Origin: Pseudomonas gingeri
GTDB taxonomy: Bacteria; Pseudomonadota; Gammaproteobacteria; Pseudomonadales; Pseudomonadaceae
DNA: 64,000 nucleotides
Reading direction: 5' to 3'
Assembly (NCBI RefSeq): GCF_013386165.1
Contig: NZ_JACAOS010000018.1
Span: 194,683-258,682, forward strand
The translations under genes were made by a program, and so were the position numbers. The notes below the pieces were generated by a model that was not told the origin of the DNA, ran no database searches, and was given only the letters and a program-made list of their open reading frames with translations. Below, piece by piece: positions 25,555-34,525 of the stretch. Numbering within the stretch: position 1 is the first letter of the stretch; every line of letters begins with the position of its first letter.

Positions 25555-26193
25555 ATGCACAAAGAACCCCGTAAGGTCCGTGAGTTTCGTCGCCGCGAGC
25601 AAGAAATTCTCGATACCGCGCTAAAGCTGTTCCTCGAACAAGGTGAAGACAGTGTCACCGTCGAGATGATCGCGGATGCCGTCGGTATCGGCAAAGGCAC
25701 CATCTACAAGCACTTCAAATCCAAGGCGGAAATCTACCTGCGCCTGATGCTCGACTACGAGCGTGATTTGAACGAGCTGCTGCACTCGGCGGATGTCGAC
25801 AAGGACAAGGAAGCCCTGTCCCGGGCCTACTTCGAATTCCGTATGCGCGATCCCCAACGTTACCGCCTGTTCGACCGCCTGGAAGAAAAAGTGGTCAAGG
25901 GCCACCAGGTGCCGGAGATGGTCGAGGAGTTGCACAAGATCCGTGCGTCCAACTTCGAACGCCTGACCTTGCTGATCAAGGGGCGTATCAGCGAAGGCAA
26001 GCTCGAGGACGTGCCGCCGTATTTCCACTATTGCGCCGCCTGGGCCCTGGTGCATGGCGCTGTCGCGCTGTACCACTCGCCGTTCTGGAGCAATGTGCTG
26101 GAAGATCAGGAAGGTTTCTTCCAGTTCCTGATGGATATCGGCGTGCGCATGGGCAACAAGCGCAAGCGCGACCCCGAACTGCCCGCCAGTTAA
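25555..26193 (+). CDS. TetR-family transcriptional regulator
   Basis: 212 aa. The N-terminal HTH runs from about residue 10 to 55 (LDTALKLFLEQGEDSVTVEMIADAVGIGKGTIYKHF), followed by an all-helical effector domain with a C-terminal basic tail GNKRKRDP. It corresponds by position to PA2957 of P. aeruginosa. The ligand is unknown. Start at 25555 gives MHKEPRKVREF. Confidence 0.85.
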   Translation: MHKEPRKVREFRRREQEILDTALKLFLEQGEDSVTVEMIADAVGIGKGTIYKHFKSKAEIYLRLMLDYERDLNELLHSADVDKDKEALSRAYFEFRMRDPQRYRLFDRLEEKVVKGHQVPEMVEELHKIRASNFERLTLLIKGRISEGKLEDVPPYFHYCAAWALVHGAVALYHSPFWSNVLEDQEGFFQFLMDIGVRMGNKRKRDPELPAS

Positions 26194-26271
26194 GGCATTC
26201 GGCCGGGTGATTGCGTCATGTTTTCCTATATGGCGCAATGCCCCAGGCCTATACTCAGGGATAGGGCTTGT

Positions 26272-26299
26272 CAAAACTTGATTTATGAGTCAAGTTTTG
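26272..26299. promoter_or_regulatory. Perfect inverted repeat before moaA
   Basis: Ten-base arms CAAAACTTGA and TCAAGTTTTG around an eight-base loop lie 32 bases before moaA and downstream of a TATACT box (26250-26255). It could be a terminator of the TetR gene or an operator in the moaA leader. The lack of a clean T run argues for the second. Confidence 0.45.
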
Positions 26300-26330
26300 C
26301 GCGTTCCAGAGTCCATCGCCGGAGTGTTCC

Positions 26331-27299
26331 ATGATCGTTGACCGTCAAGGCAGGCGTTTTCGTAACCTGCGCATCAGCCTGACCTCCGCCTGCAACTACG
26401 CCTGTACCTACTGCGTGCCCAACGGCAAGCGGCTGGTGGCTGCCCAGGATGAGTTGTCGGCGCAGGCCATGGCGCGTGGCGTGGCCTATCTGATCGAGGC
26501 GGCGGGGATCGAACGCCTGCGCATTACCGGCGGCGAGCCGTTGGTCAGTCCGAAGCTGGAAGCCTTCATGGGCGCGGTCGGCCAGATGGGCCTGGAAGAC
26601 ATCAGCCTGACCACCAACGGTCAGTTGCTGGCGCGCAAACTGCCGTTGCTGGTGGATGCCGGGATCCGGCGGATCAACGTCTCCCTCGATACCCTGGACG
26701 CTGACGCCTTTCGTTCGATTGCCCGCGGCGGCGACCTGGCCAGCGTGCTCGACGGCATGGCGCAGGCGAGGGCGGCGGGGCTGAAGATCAAGGTCAATAT
26801 GGTGCCGTTGCGGGGGCAGAACCTCGACCAGGTGATGCCGCTGCTGGACTACTGCCTTGAACGCGGCTACGAGCTGCGTTTTATCGAACTGATGCGCATG
26901 GGCCACCTGGCCAGTGACGGCAATGCCTTTCTCCAGCAGTTCGTCAGCCTCCAGCAGTTGCTGGGGTTGATCGGCGAGCGCTATGAATACCTGCAGGCCG
27001 ATGCCCCGGTGGATGCCACCGCGGTGCGTTACGCGATTCCGGGGCGCGGTCACTTCGGCGTGATCGCCAACGAAAGCGTGCCGTTCTGCCGGACCTGCTC
27101 GCGCTTGCGGCTGTCGTCCACCGGCTGGCTGCATGGCTGCCTGTCGTCGAGCAACCGGCATTATGTCGGCGACCTGCTCGACAAGCCCCGCCACGAGGCG
27201 CTGCCGGCGTTGCAGCGGCTGCTGGTCAAGGCCTTGGGCGACAAGCAGGAAGTGGCATTCTCGGGCGGTGCGACGGTGATGAAAATCATCGGTGGCTGA
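26331..27299 (+). CDS. moaA: GTP 3',8-cyclase MoaA (radical SAM), solitary copy
   Basis: First step of molybdopterin synthesis, from GTP to 3',8-cH2GTP. 322 aa; the radical-SAM cluster is CNYACTYC near residue 17-24, and the C-terminal second cluster is CRTCSRLRLSSTGWLHGC (near 254-271). The usual C-terminal GG is present (KIIGG), which in MoaA is needed for activity. No moaB/C/D/E is nearby, so this is probably the second MoaA often found in Pseudomonas. Confidence 0.88.
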   Translation: MIVDRQGRRFRNLRISLTSACNYACTYCVPNGKRLVAAQDELSAQAMARGVAYLIEAAGIERLRITGGEPLVSPKLEAFMGAVGQMGLEDISLTTNGQLLARKLPLLVDAGIRRINVSLDTLDADAFRSIARGGDLASVLDGMAQARAAGLKIKVNMVPLRGQNLDQVMPLLDYCLERGYELRFIELMRMGHLASDGNAFLQQFVSLQQLLGLIGERYEYLQADAPVDATAVRYAIPGRGHFGVIANESVPFCRTCSRLRLSSTGWLHGCLSSSNRHYVGDLLDKPRHEALPALQRLLVKALGDKQEVAFSGGATVMKIIGG

Positions 27300-27366
27300 T
27301 CTGGCGCGGAAGCTGCATCCTCGCGATTATTCGCCGGTTTTCCGTCACCGGCCTCTGGAGGGTAGG

Positions 27367-27984
27367 ATGCGTAGCCTGGTTGTGCTGCTGGCGTTATTGG
27401 CGCTGGGCGGCTGCATGAGTGTCAGTGACATGGGCGAAGGTGTTCGCTCTCAGATGAGTGATGCGGGCCTGCTCGATCATAGTGATACGCGCCGGCTCCA
27501 TTCGCTGCGCATCCAGCCGGACTCCTTTATCTATATTGCCCAAGGCGCCTTTACGCCTCCCGGCAGTGCTTACCCGCGTCCCAACGTGGTGGCCGAGGAA
27601 GCCTTCAACGGCTTCATCGAATATTTCCCCATGGTGCGTCGCGCCCGTGCGCCCCTCGGTCTTGACCAGGCCATGGCCGAAGCCCGTTCCGCTGGCGCGC
27701 ACTACCTGCTGTACACGCGCTTCGCCAAGGCTGACGACCGCATCGGCAACTCCGACGAATGGGCCGACCAGCAATCCGTCGACCGCCTGGGCGTGGACAC
27801 CGGTGTGATCCAGATCATGTTGCTTGAGACCGGCACCCAATACCTGATCGATAGCGCGCGGATCAAGAGCCGTGGTGGCTTGTTGACGTTCCACAACAAC
27901 AAGCCCGAAGACCAGATCGCCGCCCCCTTGGCCGAATATGCGCGTAGTCTGTTGGGCATCGGTGAACAGTGGATGTCGGATTGA
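27367..27984 (+). CDS. DUF4823 lipoprotein
   Basis: 205 aa beginning MRSLVVLLALLALGGCMSV, a lipoprotein signal with lipobox LGGC and Ser/Val after it, so outer-membrane sorting is likely. The rest matches DUF4823 as I recall it; function is not known. The start at 27367 follows GGTAGG. Its stop lies two bases before the next start, so the two are likely co-transcribed. Confidence 0.75.
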   Translation: MRSLVVLLALLALGGCMSVSDMGEGVRSQMSDAGLLDHSDTRRLHSLRIQPDSFIYIAQGAFTPPGSAYPRPNVVAEEAFNGFIEYFPMVRRARAPLGLDQAMAEARSAGAHYLLYTRFAKADDRIGNSDEWADQQSVDRLGVDTGVIQIMLLETGTQYLIDSARIKSRGGLLTFHNNKPEDQIAAPLAEYARSLLGIGEQWMSD

Positions 27985-27986
27985 GT

Positions 27987-28550
27987 ATGAGTGAGCCGGG
28001 CAAGACCAGCGATCTGTTGGCGCAAATCCCCAGGACGGACAAGGGGCTGCCGCCGGTTCACTTGTGGAATCCGCAATTCTGCGGCGATATCGACATGCGT
28101 ATCGCCCGTGATGGCACCTGGTATTACCAGGGCACGCCGATTGGCCGCAAGCCGATGGTCAAATTGTTCTCCACCATTATTCGCCGTGACGGCGATGATT
28201 ATTTCCTGATCACGCCGGTGGAAAAGGTCGGAATCAAGGTCGACGATGCGCCGTTCGTGGCGCTGACCTTGAGCGTCGAAGGCGAGGGTGAGGCGCAACG
28301 GCTGCTGTTCACCAGCAATGTCGATGAACAGGTGGTGGCGGGCGTTGAACATCCGATCCGCGTAGTCATCGATCCACTGACCCAGGAGCCGGCGCCGTAC
28401 CTGCATGTGCGCGTCAATCTCGAGGCTCTGATTCACCGCAATGTGTTCTACCAATTGGTGGAACTGGCGGTAACCCGGGAAATTGACGGTCAATCCTGGC
28501 TGGGCGTCTGGAGCTGCGGCGAGTTTTTTCCCATCGGTCTCGAGCCCTGA
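27987..28550 (+). CDS. DUF1285 family protein
   Basis: 187 aa, soluble, no signal. The segment WNPQFCGDIDMRIARDGTWYY with GRKPMVKLFSTI is typical of DUF1285. Structures of this family show a two-domain beta-rich fold but no assigned function. The ATG at 27987 is preferred to the in-frame one at 27969, which lies inside the upstream gene. Confidence 0.8.
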   Translation: MSEPGKTSDLLAQIPRTDKGLPPVHLWNPQFCGDIDMRIARDGTWYYQGTPIGRKPMVKLFSTIIRRDGDDYFLITPVEKVGIKVDDAPFVALTLSVEGEGEAQRLLFTSNVDEQVVAGVEHPIRVVIDPLTQEPAPYLHVRVNLEALIHRNVFYQLVELAVTREIDGQSWLGVWSCGEFFPIGLEP

Positions 28551-28571
28551 TTGGATTCCGCCTATCGGCGG

Positions 28572-28678
28572 ATCGCGAGCAATCGAGCGTCGATCGGCTG
28601 CTCCTGCAGAAACCTCGGTAGCACGATCCTTTTGTGCTGAGACGCAGTCCTGTGGGAGTCGTCTTGCTGGCGATAGCG
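28572..28678. repeat. Degenerate REP-like sequences
   Basis: Two decayed units, TCGCGAGCAATCGAGCG near 28572 and TGTGGGAGTCGTCTTGCTGG near 28650, occupy most of the 208-bp gap before the GntR gene. Confidence 0.4.
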
Positions 28679-28758
28679 TCCTGAAGAACACCACCATTCA
28701 TCTCCCAGCAACATAAAATCCTTGCGTCCCTGAGCCTGTTTCGGTTATCAATTTGTAC

Positions 28759-29472
28759 ATGATTAGACATGTCCGATTTGATAAGAAAAAAAAGGTGGTC
28801 GATGAGCTGATCCGGCGCATCGAAAGCGGTCTTCTTGAAGACGGCTTGCTGTTGCCGGGTGAACATCAGTTGGCCGAAGAATTCTCGGTGAGCCGTGGCA
28901 CGCTGCGTGAGGCCCTGGCCGAGCTCAAGCGGCGCAATTACATCGCGACCCAGAGCGGCGTGGGCTCCATCGTCACCTACGATGGCATTCCCCTCGACCA
29001 GCGCGCCGGCTGGGCCCAGGCCCTGGCAGACAGTGGAGCGATGATCAACACCGAGGTGTTGCGCCTGGAGGCGGTGACGCGGCCGGACCTGTTCAGTCGC
29101 TACGGCATCGAACAGTTCATCGCCCTCGACCGGCGCCGGCGCAATACCGAAGGCACCGCGGTCTCCCTCGAACATTCGCTGATACCGGCCAGCGGCGGCC
29201 TGGAAGGCCTGCCCAGCGTCGGACTGATCGACAACTCCCTGACCATCACCCTGGCGGCCTACGGCTATGTCGGTGATCGCGGCGATCAATGGATCGGCGC
29301 CGAACCCTTGTCCGTGGAAGACGCCGAGTTGCTCGGGCGCCCTTTGGGCACGGTCTTCCTCAAGGCCTTGCGCACCACCTACGACAAGCAGGGACGTTTC
29401 ATGGAGCAGGTCGAAAGCCTGCTGGACCCTTTGCATTTCCGCCTGCACCTGGCGTTTGGAAACCCGACATGA
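28759..29472 (+). CDS. GntR/HutC-family regulator (YegW-like)
   Basis: 237 aa. Winged-helix domain at the N-terminus (LPGEHQLAEEFSVSRGTLREALAEL near residues 32-56) and a UTRA-type ligand domain after residue 80. It opens a four-gene operon matching E. coli yegTUVW in content, so it should repress that operon until its ligand, perhaps the kinase product, appears. The ATG at 28759 is used; a TTG two codons upstream is possible. Overlaps the next gene by four bases. Confidence 0.8.
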   Translation: MIRHVRFDKKKKVVDELIRRIESGLLEDGLLLPGEHQLAEEFSVSRGTLREALAELKRRNYIATQSGVGSIVTYDGIPLDQRAGWAQALADSGAMINTEVLRLEAVTRPDLFSRYGIEQFIALDRRRRNTEGTAVSLEHSLIPASGGLEGLPSVGLIDNSLTITLAAYGYVGDRGDQWIGAEPLSVEDAELLGRPLGTVFLKALRTTYDKQGRFMEQVESLLDPLHFRLHLAFGNPT

Positions 29473-30473
29473 CCCCGATTCATCGCGCCCTCGGTGCCTT
29501 CTACGGCCTCGCCCTGGGCGATGCCCTGGGCATGCCGACCCAATCTTTGAGCCGCGCCGAAATCCAGGCTCGCTTCGGCAGCATCACCACCTTGATCGAC
29601 GCCGGTCCCGACCAGCCTATCGCGCCGAACATGCCAGCCGGCTCCATCACTGACGACACCGAGCAGGCGATCCTGGTCGCGCAGTTGCTGATCGATGGCA
29701 ACGGTTATATCGAACCGGCCCTGCTGGCCGAGCGGCTGATCGCCTGGGAAGCGCAGATGCAGGCCAAGGGTTCGCAGGACCTGCTCGGGCCGTCGACCAA
29801 GCGCGCCATTGAAATGATCCTCGCTGGCCACAGCCCGGAAGAATCCGGGCGTTACGGCACCACCAACGGCGCGGCCATGCGCATTACCCCGGTGGGCATC
29901 GCCGCCGATATCGCCCAGCCCCTGAGCTTTCTCAAGGCGGTGGTCCAGGCGTGCCAGGTCACCCACAACACCAGCCTGGGAATCTCCAGCGCAGCCGCGG
30001 TGGCTGCGGTGATCTCCAGCGGTATCAATCGCCAGAGTCTGGCGCAGGCGCTGGATATCGGCACCGAGATGGCCTTTACCGCCGAAAAGCAGGGTCACTG
30101 GGTCGCTGGTGGGCGCCTGGGGCCGCGGATTCGCTGGGCCCGTGAGCTCAGTCGCGATTGCCCGGACGCCGAACTGGCCGACCTGCTGTATGACGTGGTC
30201 GGCACCTCGGTGGCGTCCCAGGAGTCGGTGGTCGTGGCCTTTGCGCTGGCCCAACGGGTCGCGCTCGGCAAGCTCAAGGCCTTCGAGGCCCTGTGCCTGG
30301 CCGCCAGCATCGGCGGCGACACCGACACCATCGCCGGCATCCTCGGCGCCATGCTCGGGGCCTGCGATGGCCTGGACTGCTGGCCCGCCGAGATGATCGC
30401 GAAAATCATCGAAGTCAATGCGCTGGAACTGGTGCCACTGGTTCAAGGGCTGATCGCCCTGCGCAACGCCTGA
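29469..30473 (+). CDS. ADP-ribosylglycohydrolase-family protein (YegU-like)
   Basis: 334 aa. Metal-binding motifs of the family are seen: GDALGMP near residue 18, GSITDDTEQAIL near 59 and SIGGDTDTIAGILGAM near 278. Family members remove ADP-ribose from proteins or small molecules; in this operon with a sugar kinase and nucleobase permease a small N-glycoside substrate is more likely. Begins inside the GntR stop (ATGA). Confidence 0.85.
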   Translation: MTPIHRALGAFYGLALGDALGMPTQSLSRAEIQARFGSITTLIDAGPDQPIAPNMPAGSITDDTEQAILVAQLLIDGNGYIEPALLAERLIAWEAQMQAKGSQDLLGPSTKRAIEMILAGHSPEESGRYGTTNGAAMRITPVGIAADIAQPLSFLKAVVQACQVTHNTSLGISSAAAVAAVISSGINRQSLAQALDIGTEMAFTAEKQGHWVAGGRLGPRIRWARELSRDCPDAELADLLYDVVGTSVASQESVVVAFALAQRVALGKLKAFEALCLAASIGGDTDTIAGILGAMLGACDGLDCWPAEMIAKIIEVNALELVPLVQGLIALRNA

Positions 30474-30588
30474 CACACAACAACACGCAATGGACTGCAG
30501 ACGAAGGGGGCCCGGAAGTGGCCCAGGGGTTTCTACACCTTCCGCACTGCCCAACAACCACAACAATTGGCATCAGGAGCGAACTACC

Positions 30589-32055
30589 ATGACTTCATCA
30601 AACGCCGGCCAAAGTGCCGGCCAACTGGAAACCCGCGGCATAGAACCCGTTCCGGAAGCCGAATGCAACGGCCATCCGCTGCAACTGTTCTGGGTCTGGT
30701 TCGCGGCCAACATCAGTATTCTCGGCCTGCCGCTGGGGGCGACCCTGGTGGCCTTTCGCGGGCTGGCGATCTGGCAGGCGATCATCGTCGCGATTCTCGG
30801 CGCGGCGGGTTCCTTCGCGGTGGTGGGGGTTATCTCCATCGCCGGTCGTCGCGGCCACGCACCGAGCCTGACCCTGTCGCGAGCGATCTTCGGCGTGCGC
30901 GGCAATATCGGCCCGACCATCGTTTCGCTGATGTCGCGCCTGGGCTGGGAAACGGTCAACACCACCACCGCGGCATTTGTGCTGCTGTCGTTGTGTTCGA
31001 TCCTGTTCCACTCGCCGGTGGAGGCCAAGAGCGCCCCGGTACTGACGCTGCTGTTTATCGCCATCTTCGTGCTGCTGACCCTGTCGGTCTCGGGCCTGGG
31101 GCATGCGACCCTGCTGGTGATCCAGAAGTGGGCGACCTATGTCTTCGGTGCCCTGAATATCCTGGTGGGCGGTTTCCTCTGCGCGACCATCGACTGGAGC
31201 GCGGTGTTCAATGCCACCCCGGCACCGATGAGCGCAATGATCATCGGCATCGGCACCATGGCGGCCGGCACCGGGATCGGTTGGGCCAACGCTGGCGCGG
31301 ACATGTCGCGCTACCAGCACAAGAGCGTCAAGGCAGTGCGTCTGGTGGCTTCGGCGGCTTTCGGCGCCGGTATCCCGCTGGTGCTGCTGATTACCCTCGG
31401 CGGCCTGCTGTCGGTGGGCAACCACGATCTGGCCCAGGCGACCGACCCGATCATCGCGATCCGCGACATGCTGCCGACCTGGATGGCCGTGCCGTACCTG
31501 ATCACCGCGTTCGGCGGGCTGCTGCTGTCGAACAACCTGTCGGTGTACTCGGCAGGCCTGACCACCTTGACCCTGGGTCTGAAGGTCAAGCGCGTGCATG
31601 CGGTGATCGTCGATATCGTGGCGATCTTCGCCGGCTCCATCTACTTCATGTTGATCGCCGACAGCTTCTACGGCCCGTTCATCACCTTTATCTCGTTGCT
31701 GGCAGTGCCGATCACCGCCTGGGTCGGGATCTTCGTGGTCGACCTGGTGCATCGCCAGTACTACAGCCCCAAAGACCTGCTGGACGTCAGTCCGAGCAGT
31801 GCCTACTGGTATAGCGGTGGTATCGAATGGCGCGCGTTCGGTGCCTGGGCCGTGGCCATTGTCCTGGGTTTCAGCTTCACCACCATCGGCACCACCGCCG
31901 AGACCACCTGGTTCCGCGGTTTCCTCTCCGACTCCTGGCTGGGTCACAACGGCCTGGGCTGGATCGTCACCTTTCTGGTTGCCGGCGGTATTTACGCCGT
32001 GCTCGGTGGTGCGGCGGATCGCCGTGCCGCGTTTGTAGAGAATGCCAATGGCTAG
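30589..32055 (+). CDS. NCS1-family nucleobase permease
   Basis: 488-aa inner-membrane protein with about twelve hydrophobic segments. The N-terminal NISILGLPLGA and the TIGIGWANAGADMSRYQ-like region are of the purine/cytosine permease type. In E. coli the matching slot (yegT) holds a nucleoside:proton symporter of another family, so the transporter has been exchanged. A 115-bp gap precedes it; it overlaps the kinase by eight to fourteen bases. Confidence 0.85.
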   Translation: MTSSNAGQSAGQLETRGIEPVPEAECNGHPLQLFWVWFAANISILGLPLGATLVAFRGLAIWQAIIVAILGAAGSFAVVGVISIAGRRGHAPSLTLSRAIFGVRGNIGPTIVSLMSRLGWETVNTTTAAFVLLSLCSILFHSPVEAKSAPVLTLLFIAIFVLLTLSVSGLGHATLLVIQKWATYVFGALNILVGGFLCATIDWSAVFNATPAPMSAMIIGIGTMAAGTGIGWANAGADMSRYQHKSVKAVRLVASAAFGAGIPLVLLITLGGLLSVGNHDLAQATDPIIAIRDMLPTWMAVPYLITAFGGLLLSNNLSVYSAGLTTLTLGLKVKRVHAVIVDIVAIFAGSIYFMLIADSFYGPFITFISLLAVPITAWVGIFVVDLVHRQYYSPKDLLDVSPSSAYWYSGGIEWRAFGAWAVAIVLGFSFTTIGTTAETTWFRGFLSDSWLGHNGLGWIVTFLVAGGIYAVLGGAADRRAAFVENANG

Positions 32056-32968
32056 ATTGCTGCATACCGGCCAGGTCATGGTTGACCTGGTCATGTCCCT
32101 CGACCAACTGCCGAGCACCGGCGGCGACGCCCTGGCGAACGCCGCCAGTTTCGAAGCCGGTGCGGGTTTCAACGTCATGGCCGCTGCCCGGCGCAACGGT
32201 TTGCCCGTGGTCTACCTCGGGCGCCACGGTCATGGGCGTTTCGGCGACCTGGCCCGGCAGGCGATGACGGCGGAAGGGGTCGAGATCGCCCTCGACCGCG
32301 ACAGCGAAAAGGACACCGGGCTCTGCGTGTCGCTGACTGAAGCCAGCGCCGAGCGTACGTTCATTTCCTATATCGGCGCGGAGGGCGGCGTCTCGGCTGA
32401 AGAGCTGGCCCGGGTTGCGGTGCAGGCCGACGACTACGTCTATGTCAGCGGCTACAGCCTACAATACCCGGACAAGGCGCCGGCGTTGCTGGCGTGGTTG
32501 CTGGCCTTGCCTGAGGAGGTGAGCGTGGTGTTCGATCCGGGACCGTTGGTCAACTCGCCGGACGCCGCGCCGATGGCGGCCTTGCTGCCGCGCATCGATA
32601 TCTGGACCAGCAACAGCGTCGAATCCCTGGGTTTTACCGGAGCGGCGGATATTGCCGGCTCCCTCGACAGCTTGAGCGAGCGGCTGGCCAAGGGGGCTCT
32701 GCTGGTGGTGCGTGACGGCCCGAACGGTTGCTGGGTCAGCCGGGCTGGGGAGCACCAGCATGTTCCCGGTTTCAAGGTGCAGGCGGTGGACAGCAACGGT
32801 GCGGGCGATGCCCATTGCGGTGTGTTCCTCGCCGGGCTGGCGGCGGGGCTGGATGCCCCCGAGGCGGCCCGGCGCGCCAATGCGGCGGCGGCCCTGGCGG
32901 TGACGCGCTGGGGGCCGGCGACTTCGCCCGGGAAGCCGGAAGTGGATGCCATGCTGGCTGAAGGCTGA
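32048..32968 (+). CDS. PfkB-family carbohydrate/nucleoside kinase (YegV-like)
   Basis: 306 aa. Ribokinase-type fold with substrate region STGGDALANAA near residues 19-29 and the C-terminal signature DSNGAGDAHCGVF near 244, whose Asp is the catalytic base. The substrate is unknown: ribose, a nucleoside or a released sugar would fit with the neighbouring glycohydrolase. ATG at 32042 or 32048. It ends at a long REP palindrome. Confidence 0.85.
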   Translation: MARLLHTGQVMVDLVMSLDQLPSTGGDALANAASFEAGAGFNVMAAARRNGLPVVYLGRHGHGRFGDLARQAMTAEGVEIALDRDSEKDTGLCVSLTEASAERTFISYIGAEGGVSAEELARVAVQADDYVYVSGYSLQYPDKAPALLAWLLALPEEVSVVFDPGPLVNSPDAAPMAALLPRIDIWTSNSVESLGFTGAADIAGSLDSLSERLAKGALLVVRDGPNGCWVSRAGEHQHVPGFKVQAVDSNGAGDAHCGVFLAGLAAGLDAPEAARRANAAAALAVTRWGPATSPGKPEVDAMLAEG

Positions 32969-32971
32969 AGA

Positions 32972-33011
32972 CTCTCCTGTAGGAGCGAGCAAGCTCGCTC
33001 CTACAGGAGAG
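32972..33011. repeat. Head-to-head REP palindrome after the kinase gene
   Basis: Perfect 19-bp arms (32972-32990 and 32993-33011) with a two-base centre, built from two facing TGTAGGAGCGAGC units. It can form a strong hairpin that protects the operon mRNA 3' end. Confidence 0.9.
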
Positions 33012-33218
33012 GTCGGAGGACCGGTAAAACTGTAAGAAAATCCTGTAATAGATAGCGGTTTGCTTTCATCCGGGAGATGAAACACTGGAAACCCATACGC
33101 CTGCTGTTCTACCCTAGTGCGTTGGCTACCTTTGCGATGTCTGGACCCCGGCCTGTGTGCACCGGGCCACCGGATACATGAAAGGTAGCGTGTCCTTTCG
33201 ACTTCTGTGACGACGCCC

Positions 33219-34118
33219 GTGAAACTCATCATCATTGCTGTTTACGTTTTGTCCATCGCGTACGTACACCTGCGCGGCAAGGTCCGGCACAAGCTGGGCC
33301 GGCAACTGAGCGACCATTCGACCTTCCTGGCCCCGATCAACTGCTTCCTCTACCTGTTCTCCAAGGTGCCGAGCCGTCCGTATCTGGAGCCGGCCGACTT
33401 CCCCGAACTCAAGCCGTTGCAGGACAACTGGCAGGAAATCCGCACCGAGGCCCTGGCCTTGTTGCGTGCCGGTGAGATCAAGAAATCCGAGACGCCCAAC
33501 GACGTGGGCTTCAACTCGTTCTTCAAGACCGGCTGGAAGCGTTTCTACCTCAAGTGGTACGGCGACAACCATCCTTCCGCCGTCGAGTTGTGCCCACGCA
33601 CCACGGAACTGCTCAATAGCATCGGCAGCATCAAGGCCGCGATGTTCGCCGAGTTGCCGCCGGGTTCGCGCCTGGTCCGCCACCGCGACCCCTACGCCGG
33701 TTCCTTGCGTTACCACCTGGGTCTGGAAACGCCGAACGATCCGGGCTGCTACATCAATGTCGACGGCCAGGACTACCACTGGCGCGACGGCGAACCGGTG
33801 ATGTTCGACGAAACCTTTATCCACTACGCCGAAAACAAGACCGACAAGAACCGCGTGATCCTGTTCTGCGATGTCGAGCGGCCGCTGAAATATCGCTGGG
33901 CAACGGCGTTCAACCGCTGGTTCAGCCGTAATGTGATGTCGGCTGCGGCGTCGCCGAATGATGCCAACGACAAGACCGGTGGGATCAACAAGTTTTTCGC
34001 CAAGATCTACGGCATTCGCGTGCGCGGCAAGGCCTTGAAGAAGACCAACCGTACCCGCTACTACCTGGAAAAGTGGGTAATCTTCGGTGGCTTGCTGGCA
34101 CTGTTTCTGCTGATCTAG
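33219..34118 (+). CDS. lpxO: Lipid A hydroxylase LpxO (aspartyl/asparaginyl beta-hydroxylase family)
   Basis: Fe(II)/2-oxoglutarate dioxygenase that 2-hydroxylates an acyl chain of lipid A. 299 aa with an N-terminal membrane segment (KLIIIAVYVLSIAYVHL), the iron ligands HRDPY near residue 157 and HYAENK near 205 (His-x-Asp and distal His), an arginine region RVILFCDVERPL, and a second hydrophobic segment at the C-terminus. GTG at 33219 gives the usual MKLIIIA start; GTG at 33207 would add four residues. A terminator follows. Confidence 0.85.
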   Translation: MKLIIIAVYVLSIAYVHLRGKVRHKLGRQLSDHSTFLAPINCFLYLFSKVPSRPYLEPADFPELKPLQDNWQEIRTEALALLRAGEIKKSETPNDVGFNSFFKTGWKRFYLKWYGDNHPSAVELCPRTTELLNSIGSIKAAMFAELPPGSRLVRHRDPYAGSLRYHLGLETPNDPGCYINVDGQDYHWRDGEPVMFDETFIHYAENKTDKNRVILFCDVERPLKYRWATAFNRWFSRNVMSAAASPNDANDKTGGINKFFAKIYGIRVRGKALKKTNRTRYYLEKWVIFGGLLALFLLI

Positions 34119-34137
34119 TTTCTGCCATGGCTTCACG

Positions 34138-34179
34138 AAATCGGCCGGGTCCCCATGGGAGCCCGGCCGATTTGTTTTT
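34138..34179 (+). terminator. Terminator after lpxO
   Basis: Perfect 12-bp stem (34138-34149 with 34162-34173) and a T-rich tail. It also works as an insulator before the convergent toxin-antitoxin genes. Confidence 0.85.
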
Positions 34180-34235
34180 AGTCGCACAAGATCTATCCGC
34201 GCGATGGAAAACCGAATTCAGTATGTTGGCTGATT

Positions 34236-34523
34236 TCAAATTGCCAGGGCGTTGAGCACATGCTCAGGGTCATTATGAATTGCCCTTAGCAGTGCTTTGG
34301 CCGGGCCGGTCGGCTCACGTCGACCTTGCTCCCAATTTCTCAGCGTGCCGAGTTGAACGTCGATCATGGCAGCGAACTTGGCCTGTGTCAGGCCCGTAGC
34401 TTTGCGAATCTCCTTGATCTGCAATGCATCCACGCTGAACTCGCGGGAGGGCTGACGCTCTCCGCGCACGATCTCGTCCATTTGTTGCACGCTTTCCATC
34501 AGCTCATCAAAAAATTTGCTCAA
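34236..34523 (-). CDS. HTH antitoxin of the NadS/HigA type
   Basis: 95 aa with an XRE-type helix-turn-helix (LTQAKFAAMIDVQLGTLRNWEQGRR near residues 44-68), acting as DNA-binding antitoxin and autorepressor. It begins two bases after the toxin stop, so the order is toxin first, as in higBA. The pair sits alone between lpxO and a LysR gene, typical of a mobile addiction module. Confidence 0.85.
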   Translation of the reverse strand: MSKFFDELMESVQQMDEIVRGERQPSREFSVDALQIKEIRKATGLTQAKFAAMIDVQLGTLRNWEQGRREPTGPAKALLRAIHNDPEHVLNALAI

Positions 34524-34525
34524 GG

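Noticed and set aside
30567..31814. 415-codon frame overlapping the NCS1 permease
   Set aside because: Out-of-frame shadow with Arg/Gly-rich sequence; the permease frame has clear membrane segments.
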